Shown here: one piece after another, positions 9,781-21,092 of the stretch
Numbering within the stretch: position 1 is the first letter of the stretch
Layout of the letters: each line of letters starts with the position of its first letter
Source: Diogma glabrata
Taxonomy: Eukaryota; Arthropoda; Insecta; Diptera; Cylindrotomidae
DNA: 64,000 nucleotides
Direction: 5' to 3'
Assembly (NCBI GenBank): GCA_963693315.1
Contig: OY856187.1
Location: forward strand, 384,447,461 to 384,511,460
Notes under the pieces: generated by a model
What the model saw: only the letters and a program-made list of their open reading frames with translations
The model's database searches: none
What the model was told of the DNA's origin: nothing
Position numbers and translations under genes: made by a program

Positions 9781-12657
9781 GAAATGCCAAAAAAGTGGGG
9801 GTAAGAATTTCACTTTTGGCTCATGAATGTAATACTTAGATCTTTCAGACCGAAGTAATTAAGTCAAACATATTACGCAGTTGCAGTAAATTAGTTTTGA
9901 ATACAAAATAGTGATTTCAAGCTTTGACTACAGTCAAATATATTAAACATTTATAAAATTAATATACGAAAGTTTTCTTTAAGACAAAATATTATTTTAA
10001 TAAAAGAAAATCGAAGTTTGTTTTATTTGAGTGAATTTTGTGGTTAAAAAACGTTCTTTTCGATTGCACGGCACAACAGAACCATATTTTCCAAAATTAA
10101 AAAAAAAGAATATTTTCTCTGATGATTGAAGGCTTTTACCAACGTTTCATTTCAAAGGAATTTAGATTTCAGTTTTCCACTTTCAATCATTTATCAATTC
10201 TGTTAAAATATTTTAGTTTAAATAACCAATAAATAATCCGGAACTCAACTCAATAAATAACCCGGAATCATTTTCTGCACGTTTCTTGGTTAACTTGTTT
10301 CTTGGTTAACTTTATTGTTTTAAGTTTTGTCTATTCCCCGTAAAAATTTATTTTTCAAATTAGTTAAACTCATTTCTACTTCATTTCATTTAAGTTAAGC
10401 CCATTCAGTTTTTTATATATTACATATATGTAAGTGATGTATCTTTAATTTATTCCAGATATTTTTAAAAAAGCTAACGGTTGATAAAACTTTTACAAAA
10501 CTAAATAAATACACCTAAGAAATGTTTTACATATACAACACTGTGTAGCAAAAAGATTATTCTATTCATAATTCTTCCTAAATTACAACTGTCAAAGTCT
10601 AAACCATCCTTTTATCTTCTTTTTTTTTTCTCAGAACAGGAAAACCGGAAAATTATAAACATAAGTAAAAACCAAAAATATAACGATTTTTCTGAAATTC
10701 ATGTTATAAATTTCTAGTCCCGCCGATTTAATTTTGTATGGATTTAATTAATTTATGCTGTTCTATATATGGCGAACATAAAGTAGTTTACTACAAAATA
10801 AAAGACAAAGCTGGAACCGAAAAATCCCCATCTTCATATAATATAAATATAACGAAAATGTTTTGCGGTAAATAAAGTCGAATGGTAAATGTTATGTGGT
10901 AGAGATTGGTAAATTGGTTTATTTTGTTATTGTTCTTGGTTCTACATTTTTTTTTGTTGCGTTTGTTATTGTTACAGAGATGATAACAATGTTGGACGTT
11001 GCATAATAGAAAAGTTTTTTTTCCGTTACGATATAAATAGAAAATTTTGCAGCATAATTTAACTTTCCTGGGTAAGTTTTCAACGATTTTAGTAAAAATG
11101 TTTTTAAAATGAAAATGGATTATGTAAAATTTGTAGAAAAATGGTTTTGAAAAAAATTCAAATTCTTCTAAATATTTAATGGTCATTACTTTGAATATTC
11201 CGATGACCGCAATATCAATGTTTTTAAAATTTTACATGAATAGTTTTTAAATTGATTGATGTTTTTTCAGCTATTGCAGATATGTAACAGGTCTATATAA
11301 AAATTAAGTTGTTAGGGTTTTAGTACTACCAAAAAGGTAATTTATTACGATTTTTTTATTTACCGAGATAAATAACTACGTTCTCCCCGCATGGAACCAC
11401 ATGCTTAGCCACTCACTATTATTAAAACATTAATCCAAGAAATAAAAACCAACGAAAAGGATAGTGTAAAACTCCCATATCCTTAAAAAATATTTCAACT
11501 GTAGACTGCTTGTAGAAAATAAAAATGGAATTTCTGTTTTCTGTTGTGTTTTTTCATTTTGAATTTAACAACGAAATCATTTATCAAAAATAAAAGGAAA
11601 TTAAAAAGCAAAACAACAAGGAAAATAGTTTACGTTTTCAACAAAACACAACTATTAATTACAAAAATTTTAACACTCATCTGAAACAAGAAATCATTTT
11701 AAATAATAAATTTCGTCGGGTTTGTTACAGAAATTTTTAGAAAATTTAACGTTGTTCGTTTGTAATCTATCTTACTATTATGATGGAGTTTCATTTAATT
11801 TTTTAACACACGAGTTGAGGGTTTTACGCCAATGTAAAAAACACTTAACACAAGAGAAAAACAACCATCGAACAAAGCAAGGTATTATCTACCTATCTCT
11901 ACCACCGTTACAAGATGGCTGAAATAAAATTAAATCTTATTACCTTTTTAGAAATTTGATAAAATAAACAAAAAATGTTGGTGTCTTTGTTTGAGTCAAA
12001 TTCCTTAATTTTTATACAAATATTTCCTGAAAAGATTCAATATCTGAGCTGCATAAACCATCCGGCTCGAAGGACCGATGCTAAATTTTTTAATCTGCAA
12101 TTAAGTAACATGACGTTAAATGATCAGCAAAGGTTGGGCTTAACATTGTTTTATTATTTTGAATTTTTGAGATCAATTAAACACAAGTAAGTACAGAAGT
12201 AATTGGAATTTTTTCAATTCAAAGGTATGGTTTGAAGTTTCTCAGAAAAAAAATTCCACTTCACATTTTACGTGTTTCGAAAGGGATTCGAACCTACCTC
12301 GCTATCGATTACGCCGTTGAGGCGATGACAATTTCAAAGTTGAAATTTTTTCATCACTTATTTATTTTTTACTTAAGTTGAATTTTTCCACTGTTATTAG
12401 TCTCCATATTATGAAAATGTTTTAACATTATATGGGATTTGTTGCATTCAATTTCTAGACAATACTTTGTGTGAATTCATAGAATGGGGAGCATTTCTAT
12501 TCTAATTAACAACCTAAGTCACGATTGTATAGTCAATATTGATTGTTTCCAATCAATGTGAAATCAATGGCTGACACTTGGTCAATTTGTAGTCCTATAT
12601 GTATTAACATTAGCTTACATTAAAATTGTTTTATTATATTCTAGATTACTATAGGTC
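9781..12657. other. AT-rich non-coding DNA, no gene recognised
   Basis: Open frames at 10791-11186 (minus) and 11722-12190 (plus) are AT-driven and lack motifs or credible composition. At 12059-12075 the phrase ATCCGGCTCGAAGGACC matches the arm of the hairpin at 44228-44299. A possible tRNA-like segment at about 12280-12340 is listed separately. Confidence 0.45.
12275..12345 (-). other. tRNA-like / SINE-type fragment with Pol III A and B boxes
   Basis: On the minus strand GGCGTAATCGATAGCGAGG resembles a tRNA D-arm (A box), and GGTTCGAATCC a few bases later matches the B-box consensus. The boxes are too close for a functional tRNA, so the anticodon arm is missing, and the T-stem pairs poorly. 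It could be a decayed SINE head or a tRNA pseudogene. Confidence 0.35.
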
Positions 12658-13314
12658 CACAGAGAGAAAAAAGGGTTAAATTTGATAAAAAAATCATCAA
12701 ATTGATGATTTTTGTATGGACGAGAATATGAGTTCTCAAATTGATATAAAATGCTGCATCAGATTGAACTCTGGTTTATTTTTTTGAGTTGATATAAATC
12801 TACTGATTATGATAAACAAATTTCTTATTTTGATATTTTATTCTCGATATTATTTTCAAAGCTTATAAACTTGTTGTATCAAAACAATACCAAAAGTATC
12901 AATTTAAGATGGAGTTGTATTTCTTCAAGAATTTGAGCGGAAGAAGTTGAGAAACCAAAAGCTCATTTTAAGAAATTCTGATCATTTTAAGAGTTTTTTT
13001 GATCGATATGATCGTATGTTACTTTTGGTATTGATCTGATATATTTAATTTTGAATCAATTCATTATCATTTTAAGAAAAATATTTTCTCAAATCGAAGA
13101 TAATAATATTTAGTTTGAGAAAAGATTTTTCTCAATTTTAGTGGCTTATATACGTGGGGGGGGGGGGGATTCGGTACGTTTAGCGACACGTAAAATAGCA
13201 ACATTGGAAAAAATAAGGCACTGGAATAAAACTCTCAATCCACCGATGTTCCATTAACCTTAAACGGGATAAAAAATTTTTAATTATGGCTTAATCTAAT
13301 TTTTTTTTTTTTTT

Positions 13315-13559
13315 CCAGATAATTGTTTATTTATTTATTGCATTTTAAATACATTTTCTGAGATCAGTATATATTACTTTACAGCAGATTACATAATTTT
13401 AGGTTTGAAATAATGTTTTTTTTTTTTAATGTTTTGCATAAGTATTTTTGTATGAACTCGATAATTTACATTTAGGTAATTCTTAGTTCTACTTAATACT
13501 AACCTAAATCTAGTTGTTTTTTTTTTTTAAAATTTACCTTATATGTGAAACAGAAACGG
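13315..13559 (-). other. 3' UTR of the jockey-like LINE
   Basis: AT-rich segment between the ORF2 stop (13560) and the poly(A) tail. It contains two further T-runs on the plus strand (about 13421 and 13517). No other feature is seen. Confidence 0.6.
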
Positions 13560-14380
13560 CTAAGAAATAGTTACAGACAAGTTTTGAATCAATATATTAT
13601 CATTATATATTAATTTATTTATATAGTTGCTATAAAGTTCATCAGTGTAAGGTTTAATATTTGCTAGAGAGTGAAGCCTTGAAGTGTTATATCTATTTGG
13701 TAGCTTAAATATTAGTTTTAGGAACCTGTTTTGAATTACTTGGAATTTTTTTAAGTGAACGCTTGCCATTTTACACCATATGGGACAACCGTACATAATA
13801 ACATTTAGTACCATTACTTTATATATTAACAATTTGTTACTTATACTAAGCTTAGATTTTTTGTTTAGCAAGGGGTATAAAACTTTTAGAAGCATATTGC
13901 ATTTTGTTTGAATTACGGTTGTGTGTTCTTTAAAAGTAAGACGTTTATCTAAATGAATGCCTAAATATTTTACTGAAGTTTTCTATTCAAGAGGCACGCC
14001 ATCAAGTAATATCGGTCTTTGTGGAGTTTTTCTTTGAGCTCTACAGCGCGTGAAGTATATTGCTTCGCATTTCATCGGGTTTAATTTTAGTTTCCATTTT
14101 TTTAAAAATTCCAGTATATCAATGATGTACAATTCCAAGTTATTCAATATAGTTTCCGCATTTTCATTTGAACAATATAAGGCCATGTCATCTGCAAACA
14201 GAGCCAACTCACCGTAATTTGTCTGAGGTATATCGTTTATAAATAAATTAAATAAAATAGTCCTGAGAACTGCTCCTTGAGGAACACCTGCTTTAACATC
14301 AATTGAGGGAGACATAGAGTTTCCAACTTGAACTTGAAAGGTTCTTCCTGCTAGGTAGGATTTTATGAGTTTAATTAAAT
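13560..14380 (-). pseudogene. Jockey-like ORF2, C-terminal part (RT core and thumb)
   Basis: This is the 3' half of the reverse transcriptase gene, cut from its 5' half by the RTE insertion. The frame up to 13983 holds VKAGVPQGAVL and LFADDMALYC, the RT motifs around the catalytic aspartates. After a stop at 13983 the same frame continues with the LLIYKVMVLNVIMYGCPIW thumb region typical of jockey and ends at 13560. The segment upstream of the insertion joins in frame once the RTE and one target copy are removed. The in-frame stop makes it a pseudogene. Confidence 0.85.
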
Positions 14381-14402
14381 TTTTTTTTTTTTTAAACGGC
14401 GT

Positions 14403-17400
14403 TCATGCTCCATGTAGGAGCGTTGCCAGGCTAATCAGCTTCGAATATTCACCACGGTCATTCGCAACAGCGACATAATTACCATGGCAGCCGATTTTTT
14501 TAAGGTCGTTTATTACGTCAGTCTCCCATTGTAGTCGTGGTCTACCTCGCGGTCGCCCACTCCCTGGGGTACTAACGTACATTTTTCTAATCATTCCAGA
14601 CTGTGAATCGGCTCGTAGAACATGCCCAAACCAAGCAATCCTATTAGAACGGATACAACCTATTATATCAGGACCCTCAAGAAGGTCTCTGATCTCAAAG
14701 TTATATCGGGTTCTATACTCTCCATCGTCTGTCTTAAGTGGACCAAAAATGTAGCGTAATATCTTACGCTCAAATACAGATAAATGCGATTCGTCATTCT
14801 GTGTAAGGGTCCACGTTTGTGATCCATACATCACAACCGGTCTAATCAATGTCTTGTATAACTTGAGCTTGGTGTTAGTTGATACATACGGAGATCCAAG
14901 GAGAGGTTTGATTGAGTAGAAAGTTCGATTACCTGCAGCGATTCGAGCTTTTATATCTGTAAGTATGCTGTTGTTTGAGTCAAGCATTGATCCCAAATAT
15001 TTAAAAGATTCAACTCCCTCAATTCGTTCATCGCCGCACATCAAATCTTTCTTCTCAGACTCTCTTGAAACATTCATATGTTTGGTTTTATTGTAGTTAA
15101 TTTGAAGACCAATATTTCTAGCTCCACTCTCAAGCGACTTAAAAGTCTCACTCATAACAGCTTCACTTCGGCCGAGGATGACAACATCATCAGCGTATGC
15201 AATCATCTGTACTGAGTTTATTGACAAGATATTGTTGTTAGTCGGTAGTTTCTTTTGACGGCACACATATTCCAAGGCTAAATTAAAAAGTATAGGAGAG
15301 ATAGCATCACCTTGTCTTAACCCGGAGTCGACTTTAAAAAACCTTGATATTTCGTTCTCTACTCGTACACAGCATTGAGAGTTCTGTACTGTCATTTTGC
15401 ATAGTGATACCAGTTTACCAGGAATTCCCATTGACACCAGAGCAGACCATAGAGTCTCTCGTTCGAGAGAGTCGTAGGCCTGCCTGAAATCAATGAAGAG
15501 TTGGTGCACTGGTATGTTGAACTCTCGGCACTTTTCCAAAATCATCCTTATCGAGAAAAGTGCATCGGTGGTACCTCGGCCCCGCCGGAAGCCACACTGA
15601 TATTCTCCAAACAGTTGTTCAGCAAAAGGATTGATTTTGGATAGCAAAATGTAAGAAAAGATCTTATATGCTGTGCAGAGTAGAGCGATTCCTCTGTAGT
15701 TTGCACATTGTAGGCGATTACCTTTTTTATGGATTGGTATCAGCATAGCTGTGTTCCAGTCCTGTGGCATGGTTTCAGTCCTCCAGATCATTTGAACAAG
15801 TTCAAACAATCTTAAGGATAGAGTTTCACCACCATGTACAATCATTTCGGATGTTATATCGTCGATACCAGGTGCTTTATTGCATTTTAATTTTGACAGC
15901 GCCGCATCGAATTCCTCTTTGGTGGGTTCGTCTACATGTACCTTTGACGCACGAATAAGCTTTGCTCGTCGCCCGACTTGTTTCTGGTCACTTAAGTTGA
16001 GAAGATTCTCAAAATAAGCGGCCCAAGTATCTAATATATTTTTAAGGTCTACTTGTAGCTCCCCATCTTCGTTTTGAATAGCAGTCGATCTAGTTTGAGG
16101 GCCCTTCTTTAAGGTTTTAACCTGTTGAAAGAAGTTACGCGATTGATGTTCCTTATTGAAGCTTTCAATCTCCTCACACTTTCTCTTCCACCATTCTCTC
16201 TTCGTTCGTCTACATAACTTTGTAACGGCTTGTCTTGCCAGTTTATAGTTCTCCTTCGTGGACCTGGTGTTGCGTCCTTGCAGACATTTCAGATAGCAAT
16301 CTCTTTTGTATTGAATAGCGTCAAGACATGCTTGATCCATCCATGGCTTCTGGGAGTGGTTTTGTGGTCGTCCAAGTATTCCCTCAGCAGCGCTTAAAAC
16401 AGCATCTTTGAGCAAATACCATGACTTATCGACGTCTCCATTAATGGTTTCTGATTTCTCCAATGTTTCGGCAATATGGTTTTGATATCTCTCTTCTGGT
16501 TCTGCATTCTTTAGTGATGAGATGTTAAATCGTTTCCGTTGATTGAATTTCGGAATGCTTGGGTTTGGGAAGTGGAACCTTATTTTAGCACATACAAGAA
16601 AGTGGTCACTTCCAATGTATGCACCTCTAAAGGATCGCACATCCAGAACACTCGAAAAGAAACGTGCTGTAACTAGCACGTGATCAATTTGATTTCGAGT
16701 GTTTCCATTCGGTGAGACCCATGTCTGCTTATGAATCGATCGGTGCGGAAAGAAAGTACTCGCAATTCTCAAATTATTTGATAATGCAAACTCAGTCATT
16801 CTCTCACCATTATCATTCGAATTCAAATGCAGACTGTTGGGGCCTACCACATTTCCATAAGAGATATCTCTTCCAACCTGCCCATTAAAGTCACCAAGAA
16901 CCATAGTGAAGTCGCGTGTTGGTGTTTGTTTCATAACCTCTTCCAGTGCTATGTAGAAATTATCCTTCTCGTCGACGGTTTTAGCTTCAGTAGGTGCATG
17001 CACGGCAATAAGAGAGATATTGTTATATGTACCACGAACACGTAGGTAGCAAATCCTCTCACTGACCGGGATGAATTTCATCACGGCTTCTTGTATGCGT
17101 GCACCAACAAGAAAGCCAGTTCCAAATTCTCTTCGAGAAGGATGACCACTACAGTATAGAGAGTGACTATCCAAATCTTGTTTTCCGATTATTGGCTGTC
17201 TAATTTCTTGCAGAGCTATGATATCCATCCCATACCTCTCAGCCTCTGTTTCTAGACTTATAAGAGCATCAGGAGCGCTCAGGCTGCGCACGTTCCACGT
17301 TCCGATTCGGTAGTCTGGTCCTTTTTCACGTCCAGGTAAAATTCTGTTGTTTTTGTCCGGGTCTGTTTTTCTTTTCTGATTTCCAAATTTAACAAATAAT

Positions 17401-17552
17401 TTTTTTTCCGGGGTTAGGGTGTTAACCTTAGGCCCAGCCCAAATTGTCGTGAATGGGTCCGTTCTGCATCTTAAGGTTACCAGAAACAACCTTTTGACAC
17501 GTTTATATAGCGAGCCGCTTGATCCAAGACAGACGCCCGCTTCAAGCCGCCC
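14403..17552 (-). CDS. RTE ORF2: AP endonuclease-reverse transcriptase
   Basis: The frame opens after a TAG at 17553-17555 and runs 1049 codons. The endonuclease begins with YRIGTWNVRSL (about residue 80), then LQEIRQ, GDFNGQVG and SDHFLV. The RT has APGIDDI, FIDFRQAYDSLE and AYADDVVIL (about residue 785), and the C terminus has IAWFGHVLR and GRPRGRPRLQWETDV, all hallmarks of RTE. There is no RNase H. The first in-frame ATG comes after the WNVRS catalytic motif (YGMDIIALQ), so translation must start at a non-AUG codon or enter from ORF1, which overlaps it in a +1-offset frame. TTG at 17489 is one possible non-AUG start, not an established one. Confidence 0.93.
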   Translation of the reverse strand, partial: GRLEAGVCLGSSGSLYKRVKRLFLVTLRCRTDPFTTIWAGPKVNTLTPEKKLFVKFGNQKRKTDPDKNNRILPGREKGPDYRIGTWNVRSLSAPDALISLETEAERYGMDIIALQEIRQPIIGKQDLDSHSLYCSGHPSRREFGTGFLVGARIQEAVMKFIPVSERICYLRVRGTYNNISLIAVHAPTEAKTVDEKDNFYIALEEVMKQTPTRDFTMVLGDFNGQVGRDISYGNVVGPNSLHLNSNDNGERMTEFALSNNLRIASTFFPHRSIHKQTWVSPNGNTRNQIDHVLVTARFFSSVLDVRSFRGAYIGSDHFLVCAKIRFHFPNPSIPKFNQRKRFNISSLKNAEPEERYQNHIAETLEKSETINGDVDKSWYLLKDAVLSAAEGILGRPQNHSQKPWMDQACLDAIQYKRDCYLKCLQGRNTRSTKENYKLARQAVTKLCRRTKREWWKRKCEEIESFNKEHQSRNFFQQVKTLKKGPQTRSTAIQNEDGELQVDLKNILDTWAAYFENLLNLSDQKQVGRRAKLIRASKVHVDEPTKEEFDAALSKLKCNKAPGIDDITSEMIVHGGETLSLRLFELVQMIWRTETMPQDWNTAMLIPIHKKGNRLQCANYRGIALLCTAYKIFSYILLSKINPFAEQLFGEYQCGFRRGRGTTDALFSIRMILEKCREFNIPVHQLFIDFRQAYDSLERETLWSALVSMGIPGKLVSLCKMTVQNSQCCVRVENEISRFFKVDSGLRQGDAISPILFNLALEYVCRQKKLPTNNNILSINSVQMIAYADDVVILGRSEAVMSETFKSLESGARNIGLQINYNKTKHMNVSRESEKKDLMCGDERIEGVESFKYLGSMLDSNNSILTDIKARIAAGNRTFYSIKPLLGSPYVSTNTKLKLYKTLIRPVVMYGSQTWTLTQNDESHLSVFERKILRYIFGPLKTDDGEYRTRYNFEIRDLLEGPDIIGCIRSNRIAWFGHVLRADSQSGMIRKMYVSTPGSGRPRGRPRLQWETDVINDLKKIGCHGNYVAVANDRGEYSKLISLATLLHGA

Positions 17553-17679
17553 CTACCATGGAGAACAGACGCTTGAGTCGCATTGGTTTTAAGGCGCCAA
17601 TTCGCCATGATGTACCATGATTGACTAAGCAGTTTTTACCCTGCTTGTCTCCGGTACACCAACCTAATTCTGTCAGCAT
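17542..17679 (-). CDS. RTE ORF1: 45-residue upstream ORF
   Basis: It starts at the first ATG of the element, about 48 nt from its 5' end, and encodes 45 residues ending SMVGAA. A short, roughly 43-codon ORF1 overlapping ORF2 was described for C. elegans RTE-1, so position and size fit the family. It overlaps the start of the ORF2 frame by about 11 nt, with ORF2 in +1 relative to it, and ends GCT TGA A. Its function is unknown; it may act in translational coupling to ORF2. Neighbouring open sequence upstream belongs to the interrupted jockey-like gene. Confidence 0.65.
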   Translation of the reverse strand: MLTELGWCTGDKQGKNCLVNHGTSWRIGALKPMRLKRLFSMVGAA

Positions 17680-17727
17680 TAACCAGGCAGCACGGCGTGG
17701 ACGTCGAATTTCGGATTTCGCTACCCC

Positions 17728-19516
17728 GAGTTTAATTAAATATAGTGGGAAATTCAATCTATACATTTTAAACACTATTCCGTCCATCCATACCTTATCG
17801 AAAGCATGTTCCAGGTCTAAAAGTATCATTCCTGTCGATTTCGCATCATTTCTATTTTGTTTGACATGATCCGTAATTCTGTGGATTTGATGTATCGTTG
17901 ATGATTGTTCTCTAAATCCCAGCTGCTGATTTACAAGTATGTTGTTATCTAAAATAAAGGATTGAAATCTATTTTTGATGGAGTATTCAAAAAGTTTTCC
18001 AAGAGTGTTCAGCAGACTTATTGGTCGATAGCTTCGAGATATTGTTGGGTCCTTACCGGGTTTCAAAATTGGGATTATCTTTGCGTGTTTCCATTTGGTT
18101 GGAAAATAGCTCAGTGTGTAACATTTATTAAAGATGATTTGTATAAAGCTAATCCCTTCTATCGGGAGCTTTTTTAATAATAAATTCGGAATTTTATCAA
18201 CCCCAGGCGATTTAAGTGGACGAATGACCTTTAGAATGTCTTATATTTCAGATATTGAAACCAGTTCAATTTCATTGGTATCAGGCTCTTGTGAGATTAT
18301 TTTGGAATTAATTTCATTGCATACAGTATTAACAATCTGTTCATTTGTATCGTTTTTTAAATCAATGTTATGTACGTCTTGAAAGGTTTTGGCTAACTTT
18401 TGAGCTTTTTCCTCATTTAAGAATAATTGGGTTGAGTTAACATCTACTTCATTGTTTTTTAGAGGTGGTATAGGGCGAGGTTTGTTTTTCACTTGTTTTA
18501 CAGTTTTCCAATAACGTTTTGATTGATATTCTAGACTCATCAATTTATTTTGCCATTTTTTATCAATGATCTCTAGGATTTTTTGACGTATAATTTGATT
18601 CAGATTGTTAAGCAACCATTTTTCATGATATAACTTATGTCGTATCCAGCGTCTTCTCACTGTATTCCTTAGTTTTATAAGTTTTAATAAATACTCCGGT
18701 AAAATTAATTTTTCAACAAAGGTGCTCGAAACAAGTGGGGTACTACGGTTTCTCGCTTCTTGAATAGTATCAGTGAGGAATTAAATTGCATTATCTACAT
18801 CATTGATATTTGAAATATTATTTTCAAAAGCATTTAGTTTGGTAGTAACGTAATATGAGTACATATTCCAATCACTTCTGTTATAGTCATATGTTTGAAA
18901 TTGACTATTAGTTTGTGCACACTCAAAATCCAATGAACAGAGAACCGGTAAATGATCAGAACTCAAAGCATTTATTGTTCTAACATTTTCAATGTTATAA
19001 TTAACACACAGTTGTCACTGCAAGTAGTTAAAGTGTTAAGGGTTCTTCCACCTGTATTATTACGAAGGCAGTTCCACGATGTATGTCAACAGTTAAAGTC
19101 ACCACCTATCAGGTAGAGACTTCGATATCTAGTCAATTTAATTAAATCATTCCGAAAGTTTGGATTATTTGAATATGGGCAATATATTGCAAATATTTGT
19201 AAATTTAAACCGTTGTTCAAAGCAATGCTGACACCAATGGATTCAATGCACTGTAAGTTTAAGTCTGAAAGTAAATTATGCTTTATACTTTTTTTAAGAA
19301 GAATTGCTACACCACCTTGATTTTGCAATATGCGATCTCTTCTATATAGTACATAACTTGGAATCGAGAATTGAATACTGGAATTTAAATGGGTTTCACT
19401 AAGAAGTATTATATCTATATTGTAACTTTCTAAAAAATGTATAAGCTCGTGTTTTTTATGTTTAACGCTATTTGCGTTCCATGTACATATTTTGAGTTTT
19501 TCAATTCGCTCCGACA
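17728..19516 (-). pseudogene. Jockey-like ORF2, N-terminal part (endonuclease and start of RT)
   Basis: ORF2 starts with ATG TCG GAG at 19514-19516, overlapping the ORF1 stop by 16 nt in a different frame. The endonuclease starts LKICTWNANSVKHKKHEL, followed by LLSETHL and IGGDFNC; the frame breaks around 19000-19086. It resumes in another frame with SSDHLPVL (about 18960), a linker region, and RT motifs including SYRPISLLN, LGFREQSST and LLDLEHAFDKV up to the RTE insertion at 17728. Stops at about 18781 and 18241 and the frameshift show decay. Order and motifs match jockey-clade ORF2. Confidence 0.85.
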
Positions 19517-20395
19517 TACTTGATGGCGAGACCTGTAATGAATTCAAATTGATCAATTTTAGTTTTGCAATGTCTTAAGCCTTTAACAACTTCAGAAAAA
19601 ATATTTAGCAACTCACGTGTATCAAATAGATCATCGTCTTGCTTGACAATAGCAGATGCACTATGCTTACCATATATTCCTAAATTATTATTTAGAATAT
19701 CAGAAGAATTGCCTGGTTTTACACTTGCTGTTTGTGTTGGTAATGATGGATAATCATCTAAATTAAAGTTCCTAGATGCCTGCTTTACATAATTTCTTGA
19801 ATTGATCTCAGTTTTTAATTTCAAATAATTTTGTCTTGCTGGACATGACACTGCATTAGCCGGATGGTTTCCCTCACAGTTTGCACATTTGTGTTGAGCT
19901 ACATCATCTTTTAGTGGACATTCCATGTCTTCACCATGATCCATACCGCAATAGCGACACTTTTGTTTCATATTACAGTTGGATACACCGTGACCAAACA
20001 TATTGCATCGTACACATTGTGTCGGATTATTTGATTTTGGGTGACATTGTTCCCACTTACATATTACATGGTCTATGCTTCTTAATTTACTTCGAAGATA
20101 ATTTAAGTTAACACTTCCTTTTTTGAAACTAACAAAATATATGGCATCATCTCCATGTCTTAAATGTTTTGGAATAGCTTTTGATATTTTAAGTGGTTGA
20201 AGTTTAAATTCTTTTAAATTCTCTTCAATAACTGATGTATCTATTGACGGCAGACCATACAAAACGAATTTAACAGTTTTGTTTTCTTCAGTAGGATGAG
20301 AAAAGTTTTCTATGTTTGAATCAATTAATTTTTTTTGTATAGTCTGATGATCAGCTAAACTGTATGTAATTATTTTTATAAACAAGCTTATATAT
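19501..20395 (-). pseudogene. Jockey-like ORF1 (gag), C-terminal part with three CCHC knuckles
   Basis: This frame encodes most of a jockey-type nucleocapsid protein. An N-terminal part with KTVKFVLYGLPSID resembles the jockey gag domain before the zinc fingers. Then come three CCHC knuckles: CVRCNMFGHGVSNC, CRYCGMDHGEDMEC and CANCEGNHPANAVSC. Such proteins package element RNA and target telomeric or nuclear sites in flies. It begins at the gypsy insertion (20395); its N-terminal coding part is on the other side at 26797-27007. The two halves are one base out of frame after removing gypsy and one ATAT, so ORF1 also carries a small indel. Confidence 0.85.
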
Positions 20396-21075
20396 TGTAA
20401 CGCCTCTTCGTTGGTTCTTTTAGATTATTGAACAAACACGACAGTAAAAAGACAGATCTTTAGTTAACAGAATCTCAAACTTTATTTATCAACCAGTTAC
20501 AGCAACTTCCGATTTTAATTGCAATAAATTCCAGGGTCTCCAATTTATGTACAATAAACTTCACCGCTTTTCCACAATTTGAATCAATAATATTCGGAAT
20601 CGTAAAATCTGTATTTACTATTCCACTAAGTTCAGATTCTTTCACTATTAGTACCCAGGCTCAAGTACCACCGATTATTCCTTATACTTTCGAATATTTG
20701 TAAAACACTTTTAATTGCAAAATTAAAACTGACTATCTGATATTTTTGTTTGCTTATTTATATCGAAAAATAAATAAATCGAAACTTCTATAATCCACTA
20801 GAAATCAATACTACGTAGTCCGTACATCTGAAATAGGCCACACCTGTTTTCATTCATACTTGCATTTGTATTAGCGAACTCAAATTTAATTTATGCAAAA
20901 ATGTATTAGGTAACTCCTTTTAATTCATTAATGTAAACATTTGTATAACAAATTTAATTTACATTAATTTATGCAATACAATTTGCAATACAAGTAAAAG
21001 ATTGAAAAAAGGAGTTAACTTTTAATTAATGAATGAGTAAATAAAATTAACCCATTCTGGACGAAGTTTATTACA
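20396..21075 (-). repeat. 3' LTR of the gypsy element
   Basis: 680 bp. On the minus strand it starts TGTAATAAACTTCG and ends GGCGTTACA. It matches the other LTR except for an A-run of five versus four near 20896. It contains a TATAAATA (plus 20756-20763) followed about 30 nt later by TCAGT (plus 20728-20732), the TATA-plus-initiator arrangement of insect LTR promoters. Confidence 0.95.
20728..20763 (-). promoter_or_regulatory. LTR core promoter (TATA plus TCAGT initiator), 3' LTR copy
   Basis: Minus-strand GATATAAATAAG with AGTCAGTTTT about 28 nt downstream. The identical pair in the 5' LTR (about 26450-26486) would drive the element. Prediction from spacing and motif only. Confidence 0.6.
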
Positions 21076-21092
21076 TTGCCCTCCATTTAGTT
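21076..21092 (-). promoter_or_regulatory. Polypurine tract
   Basis: Directly upstream of the 3' LTR, the minus strand reads AACTAAATGGAGGGCAA, a purine-rich stretch in the position expected for plus-strand priming. Confidence 0.7.

Larger units (their letters stand above)
14381..17727 (-). mobile_element. Full-length RTE-type LINE, intact, with 14-bp TSD
   Basis: Direct repeats GAGTTTAATTAAAT at 14367-14380 and 17728-17741 flank a 3347-bp insert. On the minus strand it begins GGGGTAGCGAAATCC, has a 45-codon ORF1 and a long ORF2, and ends in poly(A) (plus-strand T-run 14381-14393) only about 20 nt after the ORF2 stop. A very short 3' UTR and a total of 3.2-3.5 kb are typical of the RTE clade. 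No stops or frameshifts are seen in ORF2, so this copy is young and may be functional. Confidence 0.95.

Noticed and set aside
10791..12190. Possible host exons
   Set aside because: Frames are dominated by Phe, Asn, Ile and Lys from AT-rich DNA, with no motif.
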